This document shows positions 7,379 through 18,002 of a stretch of 64,000 bases of DNA, one piece after another. How positions within the stretch are numbered: position 1 is the stretch's first letter; every line of letters starts with the position of its first letter. Origin of the DNA: Benzoatithermus sp963720725 (GTDB lineage: Bacteria > Pseudomonadota > Alphaproteobacteria > Geminicoccales > Geminicoccaceae). The notes under the pieces are model-generated. The model did not search any database and had not been told where the DNA came from. It saw nothing but the letters and a program-made list of their open reading frames with translations. The stretch covers positions 248,001 to 312,000 of the forward strand of contig CAVRGN010000003.1 in the NCBI GenBank assembly GCA_963720725.1, written 5' to 3'. The translations under genes and the position numbers were made by a program.

Positions 7379-8832
7379 CCGCCCACGACTCCCTCGGGGG
7401 TCAGGACGCAGCCGGTGAGCCGCCGCTCCGCTGCACGCAGCCGCCAGGTCAGCATGCCCTGGGCCAGCGCCAGCACCTCGACGGCGGCGGCCTTGTCCCC
7501 GGCAAGGTTCCGTAGCCAGTCCGCATCCTCGAGAAAGCACAACGGCGGCAGTCCCGCGAAGTGGACGTAGCCGCGTGTCCCGTCGAAGTGGACGGCGAGA
7601 CTGCAGGCGTCGCTGGCCAGACCAAGCGCACGCTCATAGGTTGCTGCAACCGGATCGCGAAAGTCATGCTCCCAGTGCGCCGCTTCGCGCCAGGAAGTCG
7701 GCGACGCACCTGTCAGGAATCCCGACAGAATGGTGCCATCGCACTGGCGGGGCACGTCCAACCCCAAGAGGTCCAGGATTGTCGGCATCAGGTCGACATG
7801 CTCGGTGAACTGCGCGATCCGACGACCGCGGACACCTTCGGGGTGCCGGATCAGCAGCGGGACATGAAATGCTTGCGGGAAGAAGCCGGCCTTGCCGAGC
7901 ATCCAGTGGTCGCCCAGCATCTCGCCGTGGTCGGCGGTGAACACCACCAAAGTCCGGTCGAGCTCGCTGCGCCGCGCCAGCCGGTCGAAGATCCGGCCGA
8001 GATGGTGATCGACCTCCGCGATCAGACCGAAATAGACCGCCCGCAGCTGCGCCAGGCTCGCGCCATCGAGCAAGGCCCGGCGGTCCTGGCCCATGACCGG
8101 CTGGTCCAGATGGGCCGCGAGCCACGGATGCATGGCGCCCTCGGCTTGTGGCGTCGCGGCGCGGACGGCGGGGCGGATCTGTGCAGCGGGCACCGCCGAA
8201 TACCAGGGCTCCGGGGCCACGAACGGCGGATGCGGCTTGAGGAACGAGACATGCGCGAACCAGCCGTCCCCGGTCTGGCGATCCAGCCAGTCGAGGAAAC
8301 GGCCGGCGACGAACGCGGTCACGCTGTCCTCGGCGCGGAACGGCGCCGGGCGGACGAAGCTTCCGCCATAGACCTCCTCGAAGGTGAGCCAGCCGTAGCC
8401 ACGCTCGGCCAGCCAGTCGAGATAGGGCTCCTCGGCCTCCGGCAGCCGCAGTTCGACGCGAAAGCCCGGCGCCACCCCTTCGTAGGTGCGCAGCCAGGGG
8501 CTGTCGGGCGGCAGGGTGCGCGGGTCGGCGCTGGTGTCGGTGTAGCCGAACAGGACCGGATCGTAGCCGCCGGCGCGGGCAAGGGCCGCCAGGGTCTTGT
8601 GGCGTGCGTCCAGCGGCGTGCCGTTGGTGATCGAGCGGTGGTTCAGCGCGTAGAGGCCGGTGTGCAGCGAGGCCCGCGCCGGTCCGCACGGGGTAGCGGG
8701 AGTGAAATGGCGCTCGAACAGCACGGCATCCTCCGCGAGCCGGTCCAGGTGCGGCGTGCGCACGGCGGGGTGGCCGAGGCAGGACAGGCAGTCGCCGCGC
8801 CACTGGTCGGCGGTGACGAGGAGGACGTTCAT
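7363..8832 (-). CDS. Sulfatase-superfamily hydrolase, phosphonate monoester hydrolase-like
   Basis: This 489-residue protein is an alkaline phosphatase-fold enzyme. The formylglycine signature is TPCGPARASLHTG with Cys49, and metal-binding Asp9 lies in VTADQWR. FTADHGEMLGDH, HVDLMPTILDLLGL and the tail YVHFAGLPPLCF followed by MLTWRLRAAERRLT resemble the phosphonate monoester hydrolase/phosphodiesterase of Rhizobium leguminosarum rather than a classical arylsulfatase. It probably hydrolyses phosphonate or phosphate mono/diesters, possibly with sulfatase promiscuity. There is no signal peptide, so it is cytoplasmic. The start is ATG 8832; the in-frame extension upstream is not conserved. No formylglycine-generating enzyme gene is in the window. 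Confidence 0.85.
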   Translation of the reverse strand: MNVLLVTADQWRGDCLSCLGHPAVRTPHLDRLAEDAVLFERHFTPATPCGPARASLHTGLYALNHRSITNGTPLDARHKTLAALARAGGYDPVLFGYTDTSADPRTLPPDSPWLRTYEGVAPGFRVELRLPEAEEPYLDWLAERGYGWLTFEEVYGGSFVRPAPFRAEDSVTAFVAGRFLDWLDRQTGDGWFAHVSFLKPHPPFVAPEPWYSAVPAAQIRPAVRAATPQAEGAMHPWLAAHLDQPVMGQDRRALLDGASLAQLRAVYFGLIAEVDHHLGRIFDRLARRSELDRTLVVFTADHGEMLGDHWMLGKAGFFPQAFHVPLLIRHPEGVRGRRIAQFTEHVDLMPTILDLLGLDVPRQCDGTILSGFLTGASPTSWREAAHWEHDFRDPVAATYERALGLASDACSLAVHFDGTRGYVHFAGLPPLCFLEDADWLRNLAGDKAAAVEVLALAQGMLTWRLRAAERRLTGCVLTPEGVVGGYDPL

Positions 8833-8939
8833 GCGGGCCCTTTCGTGACGGGGTGGCGGGCCGCCGTCGCAACACACTTGTATGATCCTAGGGTATTGGA
8901 CTATATTCCTTTCATCGTCGGCCGCTCCGGGAACGAGCC

Positions 8940-9959
8940 ATGCTTTTCGTCACCAATCGCCGGATCGAGGGTTCGCGTCGCTCGCAGCCCGGCCGCAGCA
9001 TTGCCTTCGCCCAGGGCGACCAGGAGCCTGGCGCCTCCTTGTACTTCTGCCAGCGGCAGGGTCCGGAACAGTATGTCGAGCTGACCGCGGTGCCGTTCTT
9101 CTCCCGGCTGCGCCGGTCGCGACACCGCCAGCTGCTGTTCTACATCCACGGCTTCAATTGCCAGCCCGAGGCAAAGGTCTTCCCCGACGCGGAACGCCTG
9201 CAGGCTCTGTGCGACACGCTCGATCCGGACTTGGTCGAGGTCGTCACCATCCTGTGGCCCTGCGACGACGATTTCGGCCTCATTCTCGACTACTGGGACG
9301 ACCAGCAGTCGGCCTCGGCCAGCGGACTGGCGCTCGGTCGGGTCCTGGGCAAGTTCATGGCTTGGCGCGACCGGCTGGGCACGGAGGAGACCTGCCTCAA
9401 GCATGTCAATCTCGTCGCCCACTCGATGGGCAATCGCGTGCTGGCGACCGCCCTCGCCTCCTGGGCCCATGCCTACGGCACGGTCCCGGCTCTGTTCCGC
9501 AACCTGTTCATGGTCGCGGCGGACGTGGCCAACGACCTGTTCGCGCCCGGTCAGCCCGGCGCGCTGATCAGCGCCGCAGCGCGCAACGTGCTCGTCTATC
9601 ACGCCGCCGACGATTTCGCCCTGCGCTCGAGCAAGGTGGCCAACGTCAAGAACCGCGTCGTGCGCCGCCGCCTCGGCCATACCGGCCCGGCCGATCTGGC
9701 GCAGGCGCCGGCCAATGTTGTCGCCATCGATTGCGACGATTTCAACTGCCGCTACGATCCGCTGGGGCACTCCTATCTGCTGGGTGATGCCGTGGGCCGC
9801 CCCGGCGCGGTCCTGCGCCATCTGGTCGAGACCATGCGCGGCGGCCGCGTGGCCGGCCTTGCCGCCGACCAGCGCCGCATGATCCTGGGTGACGTCGCCC
9901 TGCCCATGCCGGCCAACAACGACCTGCGCTTTGCCCAGACCCTCGCCAGCTCCGCCTGA
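8940..9959 (+). CDS. Alpha/beta hydrolase, DUF900-like esterase
   Basis: The 339-residue protein has an alpha/beta hydrolase core: oxyanion strand LLFYIHGFN, nucleophile elbow VNLVAHSMGNRVLA, a later acidic region YHAADDFALRSSKVANV, and a likely catalytic His in DPLGHSYLLG. The N terminus (MLFVTNRRIEG) and overall plan resemble DUF900 hydrolases of unknown substrate. No signal peptide is present. It is divergent from the sulfatase gene, with about 107 bp between starts. The substrate cannot be inferred. Confidence 0.75.
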   Translation: MLFVTNRRIEGSRRSQPGRSIAFAQGDQEPGASLYFCQRQGPEQYVELTAVPFFSRLRRSRHRQLLFYIHGFNCQPEAKVFPDAERLQALCDTLDPDLVEVVTILWPCDDDFGLILDYWDDQQSASASGLALGRVLGKFMAWRDRLGTEETCLKHVNLVAHSMGNRVLATALASWAHAYGTVPALFRNLFMVAADVANDLFAPGQPGALISAAARNVLVYHAADDFALRSSKVANVKNRVVRRRLGHTGPADLAQAPANVVAIDCDDFNCRYDPLGHSYLLGDAVGRPGAVLRHLVETMRGGRVAGLAADQRRMILGDVALPMPANNDLRFAQTLASSA

Positions 9960-10126
9960 CCGGGCAGTACATGCCACCGGTCGATTGATGCCGGTTCGCT
10001 GATTTTCCTCCCGCATTGCCGACTTGCGCAACCAGAGCGATGCGGCCATCGTTGACAGGATGGTCGTGTCGGCCGCGTCGCCCGCCGGCGCGGCTGACGC
10101 AGCGACAGATTGGGGAGGAAAGACGA

Positions 10127-11404
10127 ATGGGCGGAGCAGCCAGGCTTCTCGTCGCCTTCATGCTCACCTCGACGGCCGGCGTGACAAGCGCCGCGGCCGC
10201 GACGATCTCGATCTCCTGCGGTGCGGTCGGCCTCGAGCTCAAGCTGTGTCAGGACGGCGCCGAGGCCTGGGCCAAGGAGACCGGCAATCAAGTCAAGGTG
10301 ATCTCGACCCCGAACTCGGCCACCGAACGGCTGGCCCTTTACCAGCAGCTGCTGGCGGCGAAATCACCCGACATCGACGTATTCCAGATCGACGTGATCT
10401 GGCCCGGTATCCTCGCCAACCACTTCGTCGACCTTTCCGACAAGGTCCCGGCCGACGTGGTGGCGACCCACTTCAAGGCGATCGTCGACAACAACACCGT
10501 CGACGGCAAACTGGTCGCGATGCCGTGGTACACCGACGCCGGCATGCTCTACTACCGCAAGGACCTGCTGGAGGCGGCGGGCAAGGAGCCCCCCAAGACC
10601 TGGGAGGAGCTCGGCGCCATCGCGAAGGAGCTGCAGGAGCAGGCGCGCGCCGGCGGCAACGACCGGATGTGGGGCTATGTCTACCAGGGCAAGGCCTATG
10701 AGGGTCTGACCTGCAACGGCCTGGAATGGATCGACAGCTTCGGCGGCGGGCAGATCGTCGACGCCGACGGCACCATCACGGTCGACAACCCCCAGGCAGC
10801 GGAGGCGCTGACCTGGGCCGCGTCCACGATCGGCACGATCGCGCCCGAGGGCGTGCTGAACTACAGCGAGGAGGAGGCGCGCGGCGTCTTCCAGTCCGGC
10901 AACGCGATCTTCATGCGCAACTGGCCTTATGCCTGGGCGCTGGGCCAGGCAGAGGACAGCCCGGTCAAGGACAAGATCGGCGTCTCGGCCCTGCCGGCCG
11001 GCGGTGGTCCGGACGGCAAGCACAGCGGTGCCCTCGGCGGCTGGCAGCTGGCCGTGTCGAGCTACAGCGCCAACCCCGACGCCGCCGTCGATCTGGTCCG
11101 CTACCTGACCTCGGCCGAGGAGCAGAAGCGGCGGGCGATCGAGGGTTCGTACAACCCGACGATCGAAAGCCTCTACAAGGATCCCGAGATCCTGGCCGCG
11201 GTGCCGTTCTTCGGCTCGCTCTACGAGGTGTTCGTCAACGCGGTGGCGCGGCCCTCGCGGGTGACCGGCGCCAAGTACAATCAGGTCAGCTCCGAGTTCT
11301 ACAATGCCGTGCACGAGACCCTGAGCGGCGGCGCGCAGCCGGCCGACAGCCTCGCGGCGCTCGCGAAGAAGCTCGACCGCCTCTCACGCGGCGGCCGCTG
11401 GTAG
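10127..11404 (+). CDS. thuE: Trehalose/maltose-type sugar ABC transporter, substrate-binding protein
   Basis: This is a 425-residue periplasmic binding protein with a Sec signal peptide (MGGAARLLVAFMLTSTAGVT, cleavage near SAAAA-T). The mature start ISISCGAVGLELKLCQDGA and TPNSATERLALYQQLL, DIDVFQIDVIWPGILANHF follow the ThuE/trehalose-maltose binding family of CUT1 transporters, not AglE. It captures an alpha-glucoside disaccharide and hands it to ThuFG. The start is ATG 10127 with GGGGAGGA just upstream; the open frame extends further 5' but without signal-like sequence. A TTGACA box at 10052-10057 could be a -35 element, but no good -10 follows. It is the first gene of the five-gene operon. 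Confidence 0.85.
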   Translation: MGGAARLLVAFMLTSTAGVTSAAAATISISCGAVGLELKLCQDGAEAWAKETGNQVKVISTPNSATERLALYQQLLAAKSPDIDVFQIDVIWPGILANHFVDLSDKVPADVVATHFKAIVDNNTVDGKLVAMPWYTDAGMLYYRKDLLEAAGKEPPKTWEELGAIAKELQEQARAGGNDRMWGYVYQGKAYEGLTCNGLEWIDSFGGGQIVDADGTITVDNPQAAEALTWAASTIGTIAPEGVLNYSEEEARGVFQSGNAIFMRNWPYAWALGQAEDSPVKDKIGVSALPAGGGPDGKHSGALGGWQLAVSSYSANPDAAVDLVRYLTSAEEQKRRAIEGSYNPTIESLYKDPEILAAVPFFGSLYEVFVNAVARPSRVTGAKYNQVSSEFYNAVHETLSGGAQPADSLAALAKKLDRLSRGGRW

Positions 11405-11438
11405 GCTCGCGCGCGACGCATTCGGCAGGGAGTTTGCC

Positions 11439-12374
11439 ATGGCAGCGACCGATGTGGTGGCACCCGGGATGGTGGTGCCGAAGGCGGGGCGGGATTCTCG
11501 GCTCACGCGGCAGCGGGTCCGGGCCGCCTGGCTGTTCGTGGCACCCATGCTGCTGGTGCTCGGTGCCGTGGCCGGCTGGCCGTTGCTGCGCACGGTCTGG
11601 TTCGCGTTCACCGACGCCAACCTCGCCGATCTGTCCGCAGCCGAGTTCATCGGCGTCACCAACTTCCAGTACCTGCTGACCGACCCCGACTGGTGGGTGG
11701 CGGTCCGCAACACCATGGTGTTCACGGTCTGCTCGGTCACCATCGAGACCACGCTCGGGCTGGGCATCGCCCTGGCCCTGGACGCGCACTTCCGCGGCCG
11801 CGGCCTGCTGCGCGCGGCCGTGCTGATCCCCTGGGCGATCCCGACCGTGGTCTCGGCCCAGATGTGGTCGTGGATGTTCAACGACGTGTTCGGCATCTTC
11901 AACGTCATGCTGCAGGGCGTCGGCCTGATCGACCAGCCGATCGCCTGGACCGCCTCGCCCGACACGGCACTGGCCGCGGTGATCATGGTCGACGTCTGGA
12001 AGACCACGCCGTTCATGGCGCTCTTGATCCTGGCCGGCCTGCAGATGCTGCCGACCGAGTGCTACGAGGCGGCCAGGGTCGACGGAGTCCATCCCTTGCG
12101 GGTGTTCTGGAAGGTCACCCTGCCGCTGCTGCGCCCGGCACTGATGGTGGCGATCATCTTCCGGGCGCTCGACGCCTTGCGCATCTTCGACCTGATCTAC
12201 GTCATGACCGGCAACAACAAGTCGACCATGTCGATGTCGGTCTACGCCCGCCAGCAGCTGGTCGACTTCCAGGACGTCGGCTACGGCTCGGCCGCGGCCA
12301 CCATGCTGTTCGTGATCATCGCCGTGATCACCGCGGTCTACCTCACCGCGGCGCGCGTCGGCCGGGAGGACTGA
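11439..12374 (+). CDS. thuF: Sugar ABC transporter permease (MalF/ThuF type)
   Basis: The 311-residue inner-membrane protein has six predicted helices, the first starting at AWLFVAPMLLVLGAVAGWPL. The ATPase-contacting EAA loop is YEAARVDGVHPLRVFWKVTLPLL, near residues 208-230. RGLLRAAVLIPWAIPTVVSA and VDVWKTTPFMALLILAGLQM are strongly ThuF-like. It forms the translocation pore with the next gene and energises uptake through the ATPase at 14928. It follows thuE by 34 bp and precedes thuG by 3 bp. The first 30 residues are a cytoplasmic polar tail. Confidence 0.88.
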   Translation: MAATDVVAPGMVVPKAGRDSRLTRQRVRAAWLFVAPMLLVLGAVAGWPLLRTVWFAFTDANLADLSAAEFIGVTNFQYLLTDPDWWVAVRNTMVFTVCSVTIETTLGLGIALALDAHFRGRGLLRAAVLIPWAIPTVVSAQMWSWMFNDVFGIFNVMLQGVGLIDQPIAWTASPDTALAAVIMVDVWKTTPFMALLILAGLQMLPTECYEAARVDGVHPLRVFWKVTLPLLRPALMVAIIFRALDALRIFDLIYVMTGNNKSTMSMSVYARQQLVDFQDVGYGSAAATMLFVIIAVITAVYLTAARVGRED

Positions 12375-12377
12375 GCC

Positions 12378-13253
<876 letters not shown>

Positions 13254-13260
13254 GCCGCCC

Positions 13261-14916
13261 ATGGCCGGCAGGCGGCGTGCTCCCGTCCACTTCACGCCCC
13301 GGGCCGCGGCCCGCAAGGATCAGTGGTGGAAGGGTGCCGTGATCTACCAGGTCTACCCGCGCAGCTTCCAGGACACGGACGGCGACGGCATCGGCGACCT
13401 GCCCGGGATCACCCGGCGCCTCGCCCACATCGAGCAGCTGGGCGTGGACGCGATCTGGATCTCGCCCTTCTGCAAGTCGCCGATGAAGGACTATGGCTAC
13501 GACGTCGCCGACTACCGCGCCGTCGACCCGCTGTTCGGCACGCTCGCGGATTTCGACGCCCTGCTGGCCGAGGCCCACCGGCTCGGGCTCAAGGTGCTGA
13601 TGGACTTCGTGCCGTCGCACACCAGCGACCGGCATCCCTGGTTCGAGGACAGCCGCCGGAGCCGCGACGGTCCCAAGGCCGACTGGTACGTCTGGGCCGA
13701 CCCGGGTGCCGACGGCACGCCGCCCACCAACTGGCTCTCGGTGTTCGGCGGCAGCGCCTGGGAGTGGGACCCGCGCCGCGGCCAGTACTACCTCCACAAC
13801 TTCCTCAAGGAGCAGCCCGACCTCAACTTCCACTGCCCCGCGGCGGTGGCGGCACTGCTCGAGCAGGCGGCTTTCTGGCTCGACCGCGGGATCGACGGCT
13901 TTCGGGTCGACGCGATCGACTACGGCGCCCACGATCCCGAGCTGCGCGACAACCCGCCCCGCCGGCGCAAGGCCGCGTCGGGCGGTGCCCCCGGCTCGCC
14001 CTACGAGATGCAGGTCCAGCGCTACAACAAGGGCCTGCCGGCGCTGGTCGAGCTGTTCTTGAAGCCCCTGCACGCGCTCACCGAGCGCTACGACGGCAAG
14101 GTGCTGCTGGGCGAGATCAGCGGCGACGACGCGCTCTTGCGCGCGGCCGAGTACACCAACGGCGGCGGGCTCGACATCGTCTACACCTTCGACCTCCTGC
14201 TCTGCCCCGGCACCCCCGACGGCGTGACCCGGGTCGTGCGCCACCTGGAGCGCGAGATCGGCGACGGCTGGGCCTGCTGGTCCTTGAGCAACCACGATGT
14301 CCGCCGTGCCGTCAGCCGCTGGGGCGGCGAGGATCCGCCCGAGGGCCTGCGCCGCCTGCTGCCGGTGCTCCTGGCCTCGCTGCGCGGCACGGTCTGCCTC
14401 TACCAGGGCGAGGAGCTGGGCCTGGAGGAGGCCGTCCTCGCCTACGAGCAGCTCAAGGACCCGTTCGGCCTCGCCTTCTGGCCGGCATTCATCGGCCGCG
14501 ACGGCTGCCGCACGCCGATGCCGTGGCAGGCCGAGGCGCCCGAGGCCGGGTTCACCGCGGGCGAGCCCTGGCTGCCGATCCCGGCGGGGCACCGCCGCCG
14601 CGCGGTCGACCTCCAGGCTTCGGATCCCGGCTCGGTGCTCAACACCACCCGCGCCTTCCTCAACTGGCGCCGCGAGCGCCCGGCCCTGCGCACCGGCTCC
14701 ATCCGCTTTTTGCGCGCTGCGGGCGACGTGCTGGCGTTCGAGCGCGACAGCGAGGCCGACCGCCTCCTGTGCCTGTTCAATCTCGGGGCCGAGCCGCGAT
14801 CCTGGCGTGCCGCCCGCACGCCCATGGATGCCGGCTTCCGCAGCGCCGGCGTCGCGTTCCAGGGCCGCGAGGTCGAGCTGCCGCCCTGGGCCTTCGCCTT
14901 CGCCCATCTCGACTAG
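13261..14916 (+). CDS. GH13 alpha-glucosidase of the transporter operon
   Basis: The 551-residue cytoplasmic glycoside hydrolase has the GH13 catalytic plan: DFVPSHTS (region I, 115-122), GFRVDAIDY with nucleophile Asp217, GEISGDD with acid/base Glu285, and SLSNHD with Asp346. WWKGAVIYQVYPRSFQDTDG opens the TIM barrel as in oligo-1,6-glucosidases and AglA. It should hydrolyse the imported alpha-glucoside to glucose. Its place between the second permease and the ATPase repeats the aglEFGAK gene order of rhizobia, although the transport proteins themselves are Thu-like. No regulatory gene of the LacI type is adjacent. Confidence 0.9.
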   Translation: MAGRRRAPVHFTPRAAARKDQWWKGAVIYQVYPRSFQDTDGDGIGDLPGITRRLAHIEQLGVDAIWISPFCKSPMKDYGYDVADYRAVDPLFGTLADFDALLAEAHRLGLKVLMDFVPSHTSDRHPWFEDSRRSRDGPKADWYVWADPGADGTPPTNWLSVFGGSAWEWDPRRGQYYLHNFLKEQPDLNFHCPAAVAALLEQAAFWLDRGIDGFRVDAIDYGAHDPELRDNPPRRRKAASGGAPGSPYEMQVQRYNKGLPALVELFLKPLHALTERYDGKVLLGEISGDDALLRAAEYTNGGGLDIVYTFDLLLCPGTPDGVTRVVRHLEREIGDGWACWSLSNHDVRRAVSRWGGEDPPEGLRRLLPVLLASLRGTVCLYQGEELGLEEAVLAYEQLKDPFGLAFWPAFIGRDGCRTPMPWQAEAPEAGFTAGEPWLPIPAGHRRRAVDLQASDPGSVLNTTRAFLNWRRERPALRTGSIRFLRAAGDVLAFERDSEADRLLCLFNLGAEPRSWRAARTPMDAGFRSAGVAFQGREVELPPWAFAFAHLD

Positions 14917-14927
14917 AGGAAACGCCG

Positions 14928-16002
<1,075 letters not shown>

Positions 16003-16094
16003 CGGCGAGGTATTGTCTGATGTATGCCAATCCACGCAGACCCAACGCGCCGGTGAACGAACTTGCTAGTATCTCCCGTAAGTTAGTCCATTCA

Positions 16095-16346
16095 CTACTT
16101 GGTCGAAATTACTTTGTCACGCTCACGCTTAAAGATTTCGACTGCGTTCTCATGTTCACGCATAGTTCGCAACTCGTCGCGAGTACATGAAACTGACCGT
16201 TGGGCATTTGGATTTCTTGCGAATCCGCGATGTACTGACAGTAGGCGGCCATTGGCATTGTAACTCTGCGTCGATACATGGCCCAAGACCTGCCCAATAA
16301 GAGCTCGATCCTTACTCAACTCATAGCGGTAGCCCCGAAGGCGCCA
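16095..16346 (-). pseudogene. Possible tyrosine-recombinase C-terminal remnant
   Basis: On the minus strand a frame open from 16346 reads WRLRGYRYELSKDRALIGQV, then LGHVSTQSYNANGR and a polar basic tail. An Arg-rich segment followed by LIGQVLGHVST and a downstream Tyr resembles the end of phage/ICE integrases (LGH-x-tyrosine box). The rest of an integrase is not found upstream, because the frame is closed by a stop just 5'. A TTG at 16319 could start a 74-residue product, but a fragment is more likely. The call rests on weak motif resemblance only. Confidence 0.3.
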
Positions 16347-16455
16347 TCACGTCCGCGTCATAGTCCAGCAATCGGTTGGCTTTCGCTGCCCTAATCAGGA
16401 TCTGCTCAGCAGTGCCGGCCAGACTGATAACTGCCTGCTGTCTTTGTGTGATCAT
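16321..16455 (-). CDS. Small hypothetical protein coupled to HTH gene (44 aa)
   Basis: A 44-residue frame begins at ATG 16455, overlapping the TGA of the upstream HTH gene (ATGA), which favours translational coupling. It reads MITQRQQAVISLAGTAEQIL and then a short helical, charged region ending LPL. No family is recognised. Its end abuts the integrase-like remnant. The call rests only on the coupled start and plausible composition. Confidence 0.35.
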   Translation of the reverse strand: MITQRQQAVISLAGTAEQILIRAAKANRLLDYDADVMAPSGLPL

Positions 16456-16670
16456 CGAACGAAGCCTCCGACCGATACGCCCAACCAGTTACGTTTTGGC
16501 CCAATGGCAATCTCGGCTGAGCGCCCCTCCCGGATGTATCTCTGGACCGTGAGTACACTCATTCCGAGCCAAGCTGCTGCCATACTAATTGGTATCTGAG
16601 CCATATCGGGATCGATCCCGAGGTCGAGATCGTAGGCCTCAGGACTTGGGTAGGTGTAAGACCGCTTCAT
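16452..16670 (-). CDS. Small HTH (excisionase/MerR-like) protein
   Basis: The 72-residue protein starts at ATG 16670. Its middle, IPISMAAAWLGMSVLTVQRY followed by IREGRS, looks like a helix-turn-helix with the A-x-x-LG-x-S-x-x-TV-x-R-x-I spacing of excisionase/AlpA-type DNA-binding proteins. The GRSAEIAIGPKRNW tail could be the wing. It lies divergent from the RAYT transposase with the repeat array between them, and overlaps a 44-residue gene downstream. It may regulate or assist a mobile element whose recombinase is now reduced to the fragment at 16095-16346. The motif was judged by eye. Confidence 0.5.
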   Translation of the reverse strand: MKRSYTYPSPEAYDLDLGIDPDMAQIPISMAAAWLGMSVLTVQRYIREGRSAEIAIGPKRNWLGVSVGGFVR

Positions 16671-16684
16671 TGGATGCCCCTGGG

Positions 16685-16919
16685 GAATCCGGGGGGAATC
16701 CGGGGACACCCTACGTGGACATTGCACCGCGGAATCCGGGGACACCCTACGTAATTGACGGAATCCGGGGAATCCGGGGACACCCTACGTAATTGACGGT
16801 TGGCATCCGCGGAATCCGGGGACACCCTACGTAATTGACGGTTGCCCCCGGCTTGGTCCATCCTGGGAATCCGGGGACACCCTACGTAATTGACGGTTGC
16901 CCCCGGCTTGGTCCATCCT
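16685..16919 (+). repeat. Five-copy direct repeat array upstream of a RAYT transposase
   Basis: A 21-bp unit beginning GAATCCGGGGACACCCTAC occurs five times in the same orientation, at 16696, 16732, 16770, 16812 and 16867, plus shorter partial GAATCCGGGG pieces at 16684-16693 and 16761-16770. The last two copies belong to a longer 53-bp direct repeat (16812-16864 and 16867-16919). Spacing grows from 36 to 55 bp, so it is not a CRISPR. The reverse complement TAGGGTGTCC recurs at 17604-17613, over the stop codon of the adjacent transposase. This is the arrangement expected of REP-like elements cut and pasted by RAYTs. Confidence 0.85.
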
Positions 16920-16925
16920 TGGTAC

Positions 16926-17606
16926 ATGGCGCGTTTGGCGAGGGCGGTGGCGGCCGGGGTGCCGCATCACGTGACGCAGCGGGGCAACCGCCGGCAGCAG
17001 ACCTTCTTCGGCGATGCGGACTATGCGGCGTACCGGGAGCTGCTGGCGGCGGCGTGCCGACGGCACGGCGTGGCGGTCTGGGCCTGGTGCCTGATGCCGA
17101 ACCACGTCCACCTGATCATGGTCCCGGACGAGGCGCCGGCCCTGCGCCTTGCACTCGGCGAGACCCATCAGCGCTACACGGGCCTGGTCAACCGACGCCA
17201 GGGATGGGTGGGCCATCTCTGGCAGGGCCGCTTCGCCTCCTGCGCGCTCGACGGCCCGCATCTGGTCGCCGCGGTCCGTTATGTCGAGTTGAACCCGGTT
17301 CGCGCGTGCCTCGTCGAGCGTGCGGATGTTTGGCCATGGAGCAGCGCGCGGGGGCATCTGGCCGGGCAGGATGACGGGCTCGCCACGGTGGCGCCGCTCC
17401 TGGACGCGGTCGGCGACTGGGCCGCATTCCTGGCGGTGGCGCCGCGGATGGCAGAGATCGAGGAGCTGCGCCGGCATGAACGTACCGGACGGCCGCTCGG
17501 CGACCGGAGCTTTGTCGCAGCGCTCGAACTGGACCTCGGCCGCCGCCTGCGCCCTGGCCGCCCCGGTCCGCGACGCCGCCCTGCCGAGGAGCGGTCCATT
17601 GCTTAG
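16926..17606 (+). CDS. REP-associated tyrosine transposase (RAYT, Y1 HUH family)
   Basis: The 226-residue protein has the Y1_Tnp hallmarks: HHVTQRGNRRQQTFF at the N terminus, the metal-binding HUH motif in WCLMPNHVHLIM (about residues 55-66), and HLWQGRF followed by VAAVRYVELNPVRACLVERA with the expected active-site region. RAYTs are single-copy, domesticated relatives of IS200 transposases that act on REP palindromes. This one starts at ATG 16926, six bases after the repeat array, and its TAG stop lies inside an inverted copy of the repeat core. Unlike its two relatives in the window it appears intact. Confidence 0.88.
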   Translation: MARLARAVAAGVPHHVTQRGNRRQQTFFGDADYAAYRELLAAACRRHGVAVWAWCLMPNHVHLIMVPDEAPALRLALGETHQRYTGLVNRRQGWVGHLWQGRFASCALDGPHLVAAVRYVELNPVRACLVERADVWPWSSARGHLAGQDDGLATVAPLLDAVGDWAAFLAVAPRMAEIEELRRHERTGRPLGDRSFVAALELDLGRRLRPGRPGPRRRPAEERSIA

Positions 17607-18002
17607 GGTGTCCACAGATGCCGCCCACTTTCTTTGGCAGGGGATTGCTTAGGGCGACGCCCAGATTGGCTGGGATCAGCCCAGCACGAGACGCAACAAG
17701 GCTTTGAACCAGCGCGGCCGTTTCAATCCTTGTCGGCTCTGCCAGCGGACGAGTATCGTGAACGACATCGACGGGACGCTCCTGTCTTTGGGGCAACGGG
17801 TTCGGTGGGGATGCGGACGACCAATCAGCACCCATCGAGCCCGCCTCCTCATCTAGCAGAAACCCAAGCCCATGGCGTAGGATGGGAAGACTTCTTTCAA
17901 GCCCTTGTTTTGATGCAGTTATCCAACTTAAATGATGGACCGAACGGAGGGCATTGGTTATAGGTTATCGAAAGACATGGATTTCTCCGCATAGGCGATG
18001 GC
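17607..18002. other. Intergenic region, 396 bp
   Basis: The stretch between the RAYT gene and a small gene at 18003. The phrase ATTGCTTAGGG occurs at 17598 and again at 17644, a short direct repeat just after the transposase. The rest is AT-richer than the neighbours. No coding sequence with family resemblance was recognised. Confidence 0.5.

Noticed and set aside
10052..10080. TTGACA -35 box upstream of thuE
   Set aside because: The hexamer is good, but no -10 hexamer resembling TATAAT lies 16-18 bases downstream.
16685..16919. CRISPR array
   Set aside because: The repeat unit is short, the spacers partly repeat each other and vary in length, and there are no cas genes. A RAYT with its REP-like repeats explains it better.
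16667..16927. Open minus-strand frame within the repeat array
   Set aside because: It reads the same unit repeatedly in different frames, and has no start signal or protein-like composition.
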